DNA of 64,000 bases from Methylobacterium aerolatum (GTDB taxonomy: Bacteria; Pseudomonadota; Alphaproteobacteria; Rhizobiales; Beijerinckiaceae): NCBI RefSeq assembly GCF_022179085.1, contig NZ_BPQE01000031.1, positions 90,740 to 154,739 on the forward strand. The letters run 5' to 3'. The notes beneath the pieces are model-generated. The model was not told where the DNA came from. It made no database searches and was given only the letters and a program-made list of their open reading frames with translations. Position numbers and translations under genes: made by a program. Of this stretch, positions 1 to 8,677 are shown piece after piece; the first letter of the stretch is position 1; the number at the start of each line of letters is the position of its first letter.

Positions 1-1557
1 GTCTTTCATTGTCTGAAGGGTCACCGTCCCATAGGCTTTCGCCACGGTATCTGGGGCATGGCCCACGATGGCGTCTGCTACGCTGTCTCCGATCCCTGCT
101 GCACGGGCGAGTGTCTTGAAGCGGTGGCGCCAAGCGTGAGATGGGTCCTTCCGGTGCGCCCTTCCAACATCCAAACCGAGCCCCTGGACCCACGCGGCTA
201 CGTTCTTAGAAACGACCTTGTGAGGCGGCTTCTTCGCGTCAGTCCTGCGGCGGGTCGGGTTGTAGAATAGGGGCCCCTTCTGTGAGCCTGCGAAGGCCAG
301 GAAGCCCGCTTCGATGAGGGCGGGGTGGATGGGGATCACACGTTCGGAGCCAAGGTTCTTGAGGGAGCCAGCCTCAGCCGTGATCCGCAGGGCGTGGATG
401 CCGTCTTGAACGATCACATCCTCCCCGCGTAACTGTGTCATCTCCCCGACCCGTGCCCCTGTTGCAGCACAGAGTAGCGGGACCCATCGAATGGGGGGGC
501 GGGTGCTCTCCGATGCGGCCTTGAGGATGGTGGCGGCCTCAGCGTCAGTGAAGCCGAGCATCCGTTCATCGGGACGCTTACGGTGAGCTACGGCTACCCC
601 AGCGGCCGGGTTGGACGCGATGTGGACGTTCTTTACACCCCAGTCGAAAGCGACCCGGAGAGCGGCGAGCTTGGCATCGTTGATCGTCTTCGGGGCACCA
701 CCAGCGGCGACAAGACTGTCCTTCCACCGGACGACATCGGCCTTCACGACCTGCCCCGCATCGTCCTTCCCCATGAAGGCGATGAAGGTCTCACAGTGCT
801 TGCGCCACTGGTCCACGGTGCTTTGAGCGGGACGGCGCTCCTTGGCGTAACCGTCGAACAGGTTGAGGAGGCTGACGCCCTTCGTTTCGGGCTTCGTTTC
901 GGGGAAGCTGGGGAAGCGTGCCGCTTGAGGGTCAGGGGTGTAGTCCCCACCGGCTCGGGCCATCAGGAGCAGGTTCGCTTGCCGTAGGGCCGTGAGGACT
1001 TGTTCGTTGAGCCGGGTGCGGCTGTCGCGGTCGATGACGAGACCCCGGCGGGCGAGAGACCCATCGGAGAAGCCCCCTACCCTCTCCTCAATGCTGCGGG
1101 CTCGCTTCTCTTCCTCGGGGAGGATCGTGAGGGCGGCGCGACCGTACTGCCCCATCTCGGCTCGGGCGTTGTCGGCCTCGATGTAAGCCCACTTGGCGGC
1201 CTCGCCCGGATCATCCTCAAGGGTCTCGGCAAGCGCGCGATAGACCTCGCCAGCGAGCGCCAGGGTCTCCTTGTGCGTCAGCCTCCGGGGGCCTTCGCGC
1301 ACAGAGCGCCACACGGCTTCAAGGTAGGCGACAGCTTGTGCCTGTCGTGCCTTGGCCTCTTGCGGGTCTCGGGTGCGGAGCGAGACACGGATGTCCCTGT
1401 CCTTGGCCGAGATGACCTTGTGGACGGAGATGTCCCCGATGGGGATGGTCAGCCGCAAGCCAGTTGCCTTGCCGAGGATGTCGGCCGGGAGGCGCTGCAC
1501 AAGCTGATGGTGGGAAGTGCCCTTACGCTTCATCGGCCGGGGCATCTGAAGGGCCAT
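1..1557 (-). CDS. Tyrosine-family site-specific integrase (runs off left edge)
   Basis: Phage/island-type tyrosine recombinase that would catalyse integration and excision at the adjacent tRNA gene. The minus frame is open from a stop near 1626 to the window edge, giving 519 codons from ATG at 1557; GTG at 1566 or ATG at 1542 or 1530 are alternative starts with no strong ribosome site. The N-terminal third holds a basic, SLRTRDPQEAK-like arm-binding segment, then a SAM-like core-binding domain (TVDQWRKHCETFIAF), then the catalytic domain. Catalytic residues are visible: Arg369 in TGARVGEM, His474-x-x-Arg477 in HAWRHRFK, His in VGHAPD, and Tyr509 in AKAYGTV. Only a few residues after the nucleophile can be missing. 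It reads away from the tRNA, so the element lies to the left. Family call is firm; which element it belongs to cannot be seen. Confidence 0.93.
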   Translation of the reverse strand, partial: MALQMPRPMKRKGTSHHQLVQRLPADILGKATGLRLTIPIGDISVHKVISAKDRDIRVSLRTRDPQEAKARQAQAVAYLEAVWRSVREGPRRLTHKETLALAGEVYRALAETLEDDPGEAAKWAYIEADNARAEMGQYGRAALTILPEEEKRARSIEERVGGFSDGSLARRGLVIDRDSRTRLNEQVLTALRQANLLLMARAGGDYTPDPQAARFPSFPETKPETKGVSLLNLFDGYAKERRPAQSTVDQWRKHCETFIAFMGKDDAGQVVKADVVRWKDSLVAAGGAPKTINDAKLAALRVAFDWGVKNVHIASNPAAGVAVAHRKRPDERMLGFTDAEAATILKAASESTRPPIRWVPLLCAATGARVGEMTQLRGEDVIVQDGIHALRITAEAGSLKNLGSERVIPIHPALIEAGFLAFAGSQKGPLFYNPTRRRTDAKKPPHKVVSKNVAAWVQGLGLDVGRAHRKDPSHAWRHRFKTLARAAGIGDSVADAIVGHAPDTVAKAYGTVTLQTMKD

Positions 1558-1643
1558 GCTGAACACCGCTGTTGAACAGTCGGCGTTCGCGTAAACCCTT
1601 GATCGTAGGATACTCTTTGCGGATCAGCCTGTTGGGCGGCTGA

Positions 1644-1690
1644 TGGTGCCCAGGAAAGGACTCGAACCTTCACCTCTTGCGAGACTGGTA
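1644..1690 (-). other. Inferred attachment site at the 3' half of tRNA-Leu
   Basis: Tyrosine integrases commonly recombine in the 3' part of tRNA genes (anticodon arm to CCA). Here the integrase start lies 86 bp beyond the tRNA 3' end, which is the standard arrangement. The tRNA reads as intact through the encoded CCA, as expected if the incoming element restored the 3' end. The exact core cannot be set because the other junction is outside the window; the boundaries given are inference. Confidence 0.35.
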
Positions 1691-1728
1691 CCTGAAACCA
1701 GCGCGTCTACCAATTCCGCCACCTGGGC
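1644..1728 (-). tRNA. tRNA-Leu (anticodon CAG)
   Basis: An 85-nt class II tRNA on the minus strand. The acceptor arms are GCCCAGG and CCTGGGC, followed by A and an encoded CCA at 1644-1646. The D-arm sequence is GCGGAATTGGTAGACGC. The anticodon stem CTGGT/ACCAG encloses loop TTCAGGT, giving anticodon CAG, which reads CUG leucine codons. The variable arm (CTCGCAAGAG) is long, as in tRNA-Leu, and the T-arm has GGTTCGAGTCC. It is the likely integration target of the adjacent integrase. Confidence 0.97.
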
Positions 1729-1821
1729 TCGCCGCCAGCCTTGGCCGGCGACGGGGTTCGTTTAGGCGGCGCGCGGGCCTTCGTCAATCGCGATTCCGCA
1801 GCGCCGCCATCTTCTTTGCGA

Positions 1822-3234
1822 TCAGCCGCGTGGCCACTCGCGGATGTCCACGAAGCGGCCGGCCACCGCCGCCGCCGCCGCCATGGCGGGGGAGACGAGG
1901 TGCGTGCGCCCGCGCGGCCCCTGGCGGCCCTCGAAGTTGCGGTTCGAGGTCGAGGCGCAGCGCTCGCCCGGCCGCAGCTTGTCGGGGTTCATGCCGAGGC
2001 ACATGGAGCAGCCGGGCTCGCGCCAGTCGAAGCCGGCGGCCTTGAGGATCCTGTCCAGGCCCTCGGCCTCGGCCTGCGCCTTCACGAGGCCGGAACCGGG
2101 CACGATCATCGCCGAGACGTTCTGGTGGACCTTGCGGTCGCCCACCACCCGCGCGACCTCGCGCAGGTCCTCGATCCGGCCGTTGGTGCACGAGCCGATG
2201 AACACCCGGTCGAGGGTGATGTCGGTGATCGGCGTTCCCGGCGTCAGGCCCATATAGGCGAGCGCCTTCTCCTTGGACTGGCGCTTGTTCTCGTCGGCGA
2301 TCGCGGCCGGATCGGGGATGCGGCCCTGAATCGAGATCACGTCCTCCGGGCTGGTGCCCCAGCTGACGATCGGCGGCAGGTTCGCCGCGTCGAGGCGCAC
2401 CTCGCGGTCGAAGTGGGCGCCGTCGTCGGTCACGAGGCTTTCCCAGTAGGCGCGGGCCTTGTCGAAGGCCGCGCCCTTCGGCGCCTTGGGGCGGTCCTTC
2501 ACGTAGGCGAAGGTGGTGGCGTCGGGCGCGACCATGCCGGCGCGGGCGCCGCCCTCGATCGACATGTTGCAGATGGTCATCCGCCCCTCCATCGAGAGGG
2601 CGCGGATCGCCTCGCCGGCATACTCCATCACGTGGCCAGTGCCGCCGGCCGTGCCGATCTCGCCGATGATCGCGAGGATGATGTCCTTGGCGGTCACCCC
2701 CGGCGGCAGCGTGCCGTCGACGGTGATGCGCATGTTCCTGGCCTTCTTCTGCACCAGCGTCTGCGTGGCGAGCACGTGCTCGACCTCGGACGTGCCGATG
2801 CCGTGGGCCAGCGCCCCGAAGGCGCCGTGGGTGGAGGTGTGCGAATCGCCGCAGACGATGGTCTGGCCCGGCAGGGTGAAGCCCTGCTCCGGCCCGATGA
2901 TGTGGACGATGCCCTGGCGGCGGTCGAGCGCGTCGTAGAACTCGATGCCGAAGTCGGCCACGTTCTGCGCCAGCGCGTCGAGCTGGGTGCGGCTCTCGGG
3001 ATCGGTGATGCCCTGACTGCGGTCGGAGGTCTGGACGTTGTGGTCCACCACCGCCAGCGTCTTGTGCGGGGCGCGCACCTTGCGGCCGGCCACGCGAAGC
3101 CCCTCGAACGCCTGGGGGCTCGTCACCTCGTGCACGAGGTGGCGGTCGATGTAGAGGAGGCTCGTGCCGTCCGGCTGAACATCGACGACGTGGTCGTCCC
3201 AGATCTTGTCGTAGAGGGTGCGGGGGCTGGTCAT
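1822..3234 (-). CDS. leuC: 3-isopropylmalate dehydratase large subunit
   Basis: Aconitase-family [4Fe-4S] enzyme that, with LeuD, isomerises 2- and 3-isopropylmalate in leucine synthesis in the cytoplasm. The 470-residue length fits the family. It starts [17 protein letters not shown] and carries the substrate and cluster motifs [20 protein letters not shown], the SCTNGR segment with the first cluster cysteine, and CSMCLGMN with the other two cysteines. The C-terminus RNFEGRQG...[14 protein letters not shown] is also typical. leuD is not adjacent, as is common in alphaproteobacteria. It lies alone on the minus strand, just upstream in coordinate terms of the tRNA-Leu, and diverges from the hydroxyacid dehydrogenase at 3489. 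Confidence 0.97.
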   Translation of the reverse strand: MTSPRTLYDKIWDDHVVDVQPDGTSLLYIDRHLVHEVTSPQAFEGLRVAGRKVRAPHKTLAVVDHNVQTSDRSQGITDPESRTQLDALAQNVADFGIEFYDALDRRQGIVHIIGPEQGFTLPGQTIVCGDSHTSTHGAFGALAHGIGTSEVEHVLATQTLVQKKARNMRITVDGTLPPGVTAKDIILAIIGEIGTAGGTGHVMEYAGEAIRALSMEGRMTICNMSIEGGARAGMVAPDATTFAYVKDRPKAPKGAAFDKARAYWESLVTDDGAHFDREVRLDAANLPPIVSWGTSPEDVISIQGRIPDPAAIADENKRQSKEKALAYMGLTPGTPITDITLDRVFIGSCTNGRIEDLREVARVVGDRKVHQNVSAMIVPGSGLVKAQAEAEGLDRILKAAGFDWREPGCSMCLGMNPDKLRPGERCASTSNRNFEGRQGPRGRTHLVSPAMAAAAAVAGRFVDIREWPRG

Positions 3235-3488
3235 GGTCTTGGCTGTCTTGACGGAATGGCCTCGGTTCGCGCGCTCGCTTCGGCCCGGGGCTCCTTAGTA
3301 GGCATCGTCGCGCCGTTACGGAAGAGGCGCGCGCGGAGGGGAGGCTACCCGTCCGCAGATGCCTCGCCCGAAAGCCTCCGCGATGTCAGACCCCCGCTGC
3401 CGCGCGGGTAGCGCCGACGGCGCCCTCGGCGTATGCCCGGCGTGGCGCACGGCGCGCCGCCCCGCCGCCCGGAGAAGGCCCCCGTCCG

Positions 3489-4457
3489 ATGACCGGAACC
3501 TCGCCCGCCGACATCCTGCTCCTGCGGAAGATGCACCCCTTGGTGGAGAAGGCCCTGGGCGGCCGCTTCACCCTCCACTGCTTGGAGGGCGCGCCCGACC
3601 CGGAGGCCCTGCTCGCGGAGGTCGGTCCCCGCATCCGGGGCCTGTGCGTCGGCGGCGGCGTCGATGGGGCGCTGATGGACCGGCTGCCGAGGCTGGAGCT
3701 AATCGCGAATTTCGGCGTGGGCTACGATGCGGTGGACGCCGCCGGGGCGGCCAAGCGCGGCGTCGTCGTCACCAACACCCCCGACGTCCTGACCGACGAG
3801 GTTGCCGACCTCGCGGTGGGCCTCGTCCTGGCGACGGTCCGGCGCCTGCCGCAGGCCGACCGTTACCTGCGCGAGGGGCATTGGCCAAAGGCGCCCTTCC
3901 CGCTGACCGCCTCCCTGCGCGGGCGCCGGGTGGGTATTCTGGGCCTCGGGCGGATCGGCTTGGCCATCGCCCGGCGCCTCGACGGGTTCGGGGTGGAGAT
4001 CGACTACCATGGCCGCAGCCGCAAGGCCGGCGTGCCCTACACCTATCACGACAGCCTGATCGGGCTCGCCAGGGCCGTCCACATCCTCGTGGTGGTCGCG
4101 CCCGGCGGCTCCGATACGAAGGGCCTCGTGGACGCGGCCGTGCTGGACGCCCTCGGGCCGGAGGGACTCCTCGTGAACGTGGCCAGGGGCAGCGTCGTGG
4201 ACGAGGCGGCCCTGATCGCCGCCCTCCAGGCCGGCACCATCCTGGGTGCGGGGCTCGACGTCTTCGAGAACGAGCCCCACGTCCCGCCGGACCTCGCGGC
4301 CCTGGAGAACACCGTCCTCCTGCCGCATGTGGGGTCGGCCTCCACCTCCACCCGCGAGGCGATGGCGCAATTGGTGGTCGACAACGTCCTGTCGTGGTTC
4401 GAGGGGCGCGGCCCGCTCACGCCGGTGGCCGAGACGCCCTGGAGCCCCGCGAGGTGA
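3489..4457 (+). CDS. D-isomer-specific 2-hydroxyacid dehydrogenase (glyoxylate/hydroxypyruvate reductase type)
   Basis: NAD(P)-dependent reductase of 2-oxo acids, 322 residues. The nucleotide fold is marked by GILGLGRIGLAIARRL (GxGxxG), and the family triad is present: Arg in NVARGSVVDE, Glu in FENEPHVP, His in LLPHVGSAST. NFGVGYDAVD in the substrate domain is typical of the GhrB/plant HPPR-like branch. In a serine-cycle methylotroph a hydroxypyruvate or glyoxylate reductase role is plausible, but this is not the classical HprA context and the substrate cannot be read from sequence. The next gene starts inside its stop codon (GTGA overlap), so the two are translationally coupled. Confidence 0.9.
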   Translation: MTGTSPADILLLRKMHPLVEKALGGRFTLHCLEGAPDPEALLAEVGPRIRGLCVGGGVDGALMDRLPRLELIANFGVGYDAVDAAGAAKRGVVVTNTPDVLTDEVADLAVGLVLATVRRLPQADRYLREGHWPKAPFPLTASLRGRRVGILGLGRIGLAIARRLDGFGVEIDYHGRSRKAGVPYTYHDSLIGLARAVHILVVVAPGGSDTKGLVDAAVLDALGPEGLLVNVARGSVVDEAALIAALQAGTILGAGLDVFENEPHVPPDLAALENTVLLPHVGSASTSTREAMAQLVVDNVLSWFEGRGPLTPVAETPWSPAR

Positions 4458-5353
4458 GCGCCCTCCGCGCCACGGCCGCGACCGTCCTGATCCTCCTCGT
4501 TCTCGATCCGGCGACGGCGCAGGAAGCGGTGCGGGACGAGCGTCCCGGCGGCCCCCCGATGGCCTCGCCCTTCGCGCCGGTCCCGCCCGATCCGTCGGTC
4601 GCGGAGGAGAAGGAGACGCTGCCGACGAGGGTCGCCGAGGTGCCCGGAACCTGGGACCTGTCGAAGGACGGCACCAGCCGCCGCTGCGTGATGACGCTCC
4701 TCAAGGACAAGGGTCCCGCCGGGCAACTGGTAAACTTCCCGGCCGGATGCCGCCGCGCCCTGCCGGTGATGAACGGCGTGGCGGGCTGGCTCTATGCCGA
4801 CGAGGCCGTGCGCCTGGTGGACAAGGACATCCGTCCCGTCCTCCAATTCAAGCGCCGCCAGGACCGGCGCAGCTATGTCGGCACGGCGCCGGGGGGAGAG
4901 ACCTACAGCCTCGTGCCCCTGGACACCGCCGGGATGCGCCCGCCCGAGCCGGAGCCCGCGATCGCCGCCGCCGTGCCTGCGCCGTCACCGGCCGTCGCGA
5001 CGGCCGCGACGGTGTCGCCGGGTGAACCCGGCGGGCCGGTCGTCCCGGCCCCCCCTCTCCCGCCCCTGTCGCCGGACGGGCCCCAGCCCGGCACCTACGC
5101 CCTCGACCGGCTGCGCCAGCAGGCCACCTGCCGCCTCGCCTTCGAGCGCGACGGCACGGTCAAGCTCCTGGCCGGCTGCCACGACGACGGGATCGAGGTC
5201 TTCAACCCGGTCACTTGGCGCTACGACGGCGGTCGCCTCACCGTCACGGCGAAGCGTGGCCACAGCATCGGCCTCGTCAAGATGGATGACGGGCGCTGGC
5301 GGCGTGACCCGGAGACGGGCGTGGTGTTCATCCTCCGGCGGATCGAGGGGTAG
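4454..5353 (+). CDS. Exported protein with two Inh/AprI-like (protease-inhibitor/Omp19) domains
   Basis: 299 residues from GTG at 4454, overlapping the dehydrogenase stop by 4 nt. A hydrophobic N-terminus (ATAATVLILLVLDPATAQ) is a likely signal peptide. Two small beta-barrel domains of the Inh type follow. The first, about residues 55-155, begins GTWDLSKDGTSRRCVM and has a paired Cys in FPAGCRRALP. The second, about 210-299, begins GTYALDRLRQQATCRL and has a paired Cys in LLAGCHDDGI. An Ala/Pro-rich linker of roughly 60 residues joins them. Inh proteins block secreted metalloproteases or sit in the outer membrane; which applies is unknown. A tandem arrangement is less common than a single domain. 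Confidence 0.75.
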   Translation: MSALRATAATVLILLVLDPATAQEAVRDERPGGPPMASPFAPVPPDPSVAEEKETLPTRVAEVPGTWDLSKDGTSRRCVMTLLKDKGPAGQLVNFPAGCRRALPVMNGVAGWLYADEAVRLVDKDIRPVLQFKRRQDRRSYVGTAPGGETYSLVPLDTAGMRPPEPEPAIAAAVPAPSPAVATAATVSPGEPGGPVVPAPPLPPLSPDGPQPGTYALDRLRQQATCRLAFERDGTVKLLAGCHDDGIEVFNPVTWRYDGGRLTVTAKRGHSIGLVKMDDGRWRRDPETGVVFILRRIEG

Positions 5354-5377
5354 CCGCGACCCGCCGGACGGGCCCGC

Positions 5378-5992
5378 CTACCGGGTGCCGCGCCCGTCCT
5401 GCACCGGCAGCATCCGCTCCAGGATGCCGTCGCGCCGGACGACGAGGTGCCAGACGGTGCCGAGGATGTGCAGGGAGACGAGGAGGTACACGGCGTATTG
5501 TCCGACGACGTGCGCCGTTGCGAAGACCTTCTGCAACTGCTCGTTCTTCTCCAGACCCGGGATGGTGAAGAGCCAGAAATACGGGGTGGACCGGCCCGAG
5601 AGGGCGCTGAGCAGGTAGCCGCTTACCGGCATGACCAGGAAGATCCCGTAGAGCAGCCAGTGGTTGACCCGCGCGATGAGTTCGAGGGCGCGGGGCACGG
5701 CCGGATCGGCCGGCGCGGGGTTGATCATCCGCCAGACGATGCGGACGACGACGATCGCGAGGATCGTGAGCCCAACGGATTTGTGCAGAGTGAAGACCGT
5801 GCCCTTCAGTTCGCCGTTCGGGAGGCTGAGGGCGACCCAGGCCAGCGGCAGCACCGCCAGCGCGAAGACGGCGGTGATCCAATGCAGGGCCTGCGACACG
5901 GGATTGTACCGGGGCAGGCCGGCGGCGGTGACGTAGGTCGCGGGAAGGCCCGGCGATGGGGCCTGCCGGGGGGAGAGCGTTGACCCGGACAT
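5378..5992 (-). CDS. Cytochrome b561 family membrane protein
   Basis: 204-residue di-heme b-type cytochrome predicted to have four membrane helices and to pass electrons between the quinone pool and periplasmic acceptors. Candidate heme-ligand histidines lie in YNPVSQALHWITAVFALAV, TLHKSVGLTILAIVVVRI, ARVNHWLLYGIFLVMPVSG and SLHILGTVWHLVV. Length and helix order match the bacterial CybB type. It stands alone between the convergent Inh-protein gene and the FMN reductase gene, which has the same direction. The physiological donor is not evident. Confidence 0.9.
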   Translation of the reverse strand: MSGSTLSPRQAPSPGLPATYVTAAGLPRYNPVSQALHWITAVFALAVLPLAWVALSLPNGELKGTVFTLHKSVGLTILAIVVVRIVWRMINPAPADPAVPRALELIARVNHWLLYGIFLVMPVSGYLLSALSGRSTPYFWLFTIPGLEKNEQLQKVFATAHVVGQYAVYLLVSLHILGTVWHLVVRRDGILERMLPVQDGRGTR

Positions 5993-6058
5993 GGCTGTCC
6001 TCTCGATGCGCAGTCGGTCCGGCTTAGCTAGGGCCGGTTTCCGGGAGACGACAGCCGG

Positions 6059-6631
6059 TCAGGCTGCCGCGCCCGCCTTGGCGGCGCGGGACACGTCGAT
6101 GAGGGCCGAGAGTTCGGCCGCCGCGGCGTTGATTCGGAGCGTCAGGGCTTCGTCGGCCTCGGCGGCGGCGGTCAGGCAGTCCGGCCCGGCATAGACCGAG
6201 GTCGGCGCGATGTGGGAGGCGAAGAAGCCGAAGAGGGGCCGCAGGGCATGTTCGACCACCAGCGCGTGGCGCAGGCCGCCCCCCGTGGCGGTCAGCACAA
6301 CCGGCATCCCCGCGAGCCGCGCAGGCTCGATGAGATCGAAGACGTGCTTGAACAGGCCGGCATAGCCGCCCTGATAGACGGGCGTGCCGACGATCAGCGC
6401 GTCGGCGTTCTCGATGGCGTCAATCAGCCGGGCGGCGGGTAGGGTCAGCTCGTCGCGGGAGCTGACGCCGAGGCCGGGGCCGGCATCGACGAGATCGTAC
6501 ACCCGCAGATCCACCCGGCGCAGGCGCGTCAGCTCGGCGCCGACCGCCTCCACGAGAAGGCGGGTGCGCGCCGGGCGCTTGGGGCTCGCGGCGAAGGCGA
6601 CGACGCGGGGAAGGCGCACGGAGCGTGTCAC
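6059..6631 (-). CDS. NADPH-dependent FMN reductase (SsuE/MsuE-like)
   Basis: 190-residue flavodoxin-fold reductase. FMN-binding features are VAFAASPKRPARTRLLVEAV near the N-terminus and ADALIVGTPVYQGGYAGLFKHVFDLI in the middle. Such enzymes supply reduced FMN to two-component alkanesulfonate or methanesulfonate monooxygenases. No monooxygenase or sulfonate transporter is adjacent, so the partner is unknown. It lies upstream of cytochrome b561 on the same strand but with a 66-nt gap, so joint transcription is uncertain. Confidence 0.87.
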   Translation of the reverse strand: MTRSVRLPRVVAFAASPKRPARTRLLVEAVGAELTRLRRVDLRVYDLVDAGPGLGVSSRDELTLPAARLIDAIENADALIVGTPVYQGGYAGLFKHVFDLIEPARLAGMPVVLTATGGGLRHALVVEHALRPLFGFFASHIAPTSVYAGPDCLTAAAEADEALTLRINAAAAELSALIDVSRAAKAGAAA

Positions 6632-6728
6632 GACTGACCACCTCGGAAACGGGTGACACGGTCACCGCAAGGCCCGGACCGTCGGGAGCCCGGAACCGTT
6701 CCTATAACGTGGGCTGGATAATGAGTGT

Positions 6729-7388
6729 TCAACCCGCAAGCCGCCATACGTGGCTTCGTTTGATCTCGGTATCCTCCAGGCTCCTCGAAACGGGCACGGA
6801 GTAAGTGGCGACGCATGTCAGGCGCTCGCGCGGAAGGTAGGTCCGGCCCGGGTCGCCGATCAGGACGGTGCGCCCCGCCGCCCGCGCACCCAGCAGCCAC
6901 GCGGTGACGGCGGCGGCGAGGTCGCGCTCGTAGAACACGTCCGCCGCGAAGACGATGTCGCAGTCCGGGACGGTGCCGAGCAGGTCGTCCCCCGTTGCGA
7001 CGATATGCTCGCCGACGGCGTTGGCCTGCGCGTTGAGCGGGATGGCGGCGAGCGCGAAGGCATCGAGGTCGCTCGCCAGGACGCTGCGCGCGCCGGCCTT
7101 CGCCGCCGCGATGGCGCAAAGACCGGAGCCCGAGGCGAAGTCCACAACGCGGCGCCCGGCGACGAGGTCCGGCGTATCGAGGATGTAGCGGGCGAGGGCC
7201 TGCCCCCCGGCCCAGGCGAAGGCCCAGAAGGGCGGCGGCAGCCCGATCTGCTCCAGTTCCTCCTCCGTCCGCTGCCAGAGTTCGGTCGCCTCGTCGGCCA
7301 CGTGGAGGACGATCTCGGGCGCATGGGGGACGGGGCGGAGGCGGGTGTGGGCGCGGATGAAGCCGTCGGGATCGTCGCAGGCGCGCAT
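6729..7388 (-). CDS. SAM-dependent methyltransferase, ETF-beta lysine methyltransferase-like
   Basis: 219 residues with a class I SAM fold. Motif I is VVDFASGSGLCAIAAAKAGA, acidic motif II is VLASDLDAFA, and post-I is CDIVFAADVFYERD, the D-V-F-Y type seen in ETFB-lysine methyltransferases and PrmA relatives. The N-terminus PFWAFAWAGGQALARYIL also fits this group. The likely substrate is a lysine of electron-transfer flavoprotein beta, but ribosomal protein methylation cannot be excluded. It starts 2 nt after the stop of the upstream glycosyltransferase gene, so the two form a transcript. Confidence 0.8.
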   Translation of the reverse strand: MRACDDPDGFIRAHTRLRPVPHAPEIVLHVADEATELWQRTEEELEQIGLPPPFWAFAWAGGQALARYILDTPDLVAGRRVVDFASGSGLCAIAAAKAGARSVLASDLDAFALAAIPLNAQANAVGEHIVATGDDLLGTVPDCDIVFAADVFYERDLAAAVTAWLLGARAAGRTVLIGDPGRTYLPRERLTCVATYSVPVSRSLEDTEIKRSHVWRLAG

Positions 7389-7390
7389 CG

Positions 7391-8554
7391 TCAGCCGTCC
7401 AGAAGGCTGCGCCAGAGGCGTCCGGTCGCCTCGGCGACGGCCTCCTCGGTATAGCCGCCGGTCTCGATCCGGTGGTGGGCGGCGGCGCCCATCGATGCCA
7501 CGAGGGCGGGATCGGCGGCGAGCCGCGTCAGGGCGGCGGCCAGGGCGGCGGCATCGTCGGGCGGGACGACGAACCCCTCCGTGCCGTCGCGGATCAGGTC
7601 ACGGCAGCCGGGTACGTCGGTGGTGAGGCAGGCCCGGCCGCAGGCGGCGGCCTCCAGAAGGCTGCGTGGCAGCCCCTCCCCCCCGCGCGAGGGCAGGCAG
7701 GCGACGTGGTGGTCGGCCCAGACGGCGGGGACGTCCGCGCTCGGCCCGTGCCACGCCACACCCTCCCGCGACCAGGACCGGAGGTCGGCCTCCGTGATCG
7801 ATTTCCGGTTGTCCGGGTCGGGAGCGCCGACGAGCGACAGCTCCACCGCCGCGCCCTCGGCGCGGGCGAGGCGCGTCGCCTCCACGGCGAGGTCGATCCC
7901 CTTCGACCACAGCATCCGCGAAACCACGGCCACCTTGAGGGGCGGAGCGGGCGGGAGCGGCCGGGGCGCGTAGAGCGCGGGATCGATGCCCGCGCCGCCG
8001 ACGATCGTCACCGTGCCGTCGGAGGGGTCGAGGCCGAGTGCCAGGGCGTCCGAGGGGTTCTCGAACAGGAACCGGGTCCGGCGCGTCGCCAGCGGCCCCC
8101 GGATGAGCGCCTTGAGGGCCAGCCGTCCCGTGCGCCCGATCCGGTCGTTCCGGGCGCCGATCAGGCCGAGGCCGGTGACGGCGAAGATCCGCGCCGGGAT
8201 GCCCGCCATGGCGGCGGCCGTCCCGCCGATCAGGATCGCCCGCAGGGCGATGCAGTGGACGATGTCGGGCTTCAGCGCCTTCAGGATCGCGGCGAGCTGG
8301 CCCGCCGCGTAGCCCGCGCCCATCGGGTTGAGGCTCGCCCGCTCCGCTTCCAGCGCCACGACCTTGGCGCCGGTCGCCTCGATGGCGGCCCTGTGGGCGC
8401 GAACGCGGGCGATGACGACCACGTCGAGCCCCATCGCCACCGCGCGCCGCGCCATCGGCAGGAAATGCGAGGCGAAGAACCAATCCTCCGTGGCGACGAA
8501 GGCCAGGCGGCGGGCGGGCGCGCCGGAGCGGTCGGCGTGATCAGGAGCAACCAT
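7391..8554 (-). CDS. GT4-type glycosyltransferase
   Basis: 387 residues from ATG at 8554, preceded by a purine-rich TGCTCCTGATCA-type leader on the minus strand. GT-B fold: an N-terminal acceptor domain (LAFVATEDWFFASHFLPMA) and a C-terminal donor domain with VAVVSRMLWSKGIDLAVEA and the E-x7-E region GGEGLPRSLLEAAACGRACL. The N-terminal half resembles enzymes of capsular or lipid-linked polysaccharide synthesis that act at the cytoplasmic face. The acceptor and sugar are not known. A much longer open frame exists upstream but runs antisense through the topoisomerase gene and is not coding. It diverges from the topoisomerase gene and is followed directly by the methyltransferase gene. Confidence 0.88.
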   Translation of the reverse strand: MVAPDHADRSGAPARRLAFVATEDWFFASHFLPMARRAVAMGLDVVVIARVRAHRAAIEATGAKVVALEAERASLNPMGAGYAAGQLAAILKALKPDIVHCIALRAILIGGTAAAMAGIPARIFAVTGLGLIGARNDRIGRTGRLALKALIRGPLATRRTRFLFENPSDALALGLDPSDGTVTIVGGAGIDPALYAPRPLPPAPPLKVAVVSRMLWSKGIDLAVEATRLARAEGAAVELSLVGAPDPDNRKSITEADLRSWSREGVAWHGPSADVPAVWADHHVACLPSRGGEGLPRSLLEAAACGRACLTTDVPGCRDLIRDGTEGFVVPPDDAAALAAALTRLAADPALVASMGAAAHHRIETGGYTEEAVAEATGRLWRSLLDG

Positions 8555-8677
8555 CCCACGGCTGTGCACCCCTTCGGCCCGAAACGGAAGCCGGACGGGG
8601 CACCCGGAACGGCGATGCCGGGGCTGGGGTTGTCGAGGGCCGGGACGCCTCGATCCCGCGCGCCGGGAGGTTGCGTC

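Noticed and set aside
1000-1575. Plus-strand frames of 134-191 codons at the left end
   Set aside because: Antisense to the integrase, whose catalytic residues are all in the minus frame.
1741-3411. 556-codon plus-strand frame across leuC
   Set aside because: Antisense shadow of leuC; composition rich in Arg/Gly/His, no recognised motif, and leuC is certain.
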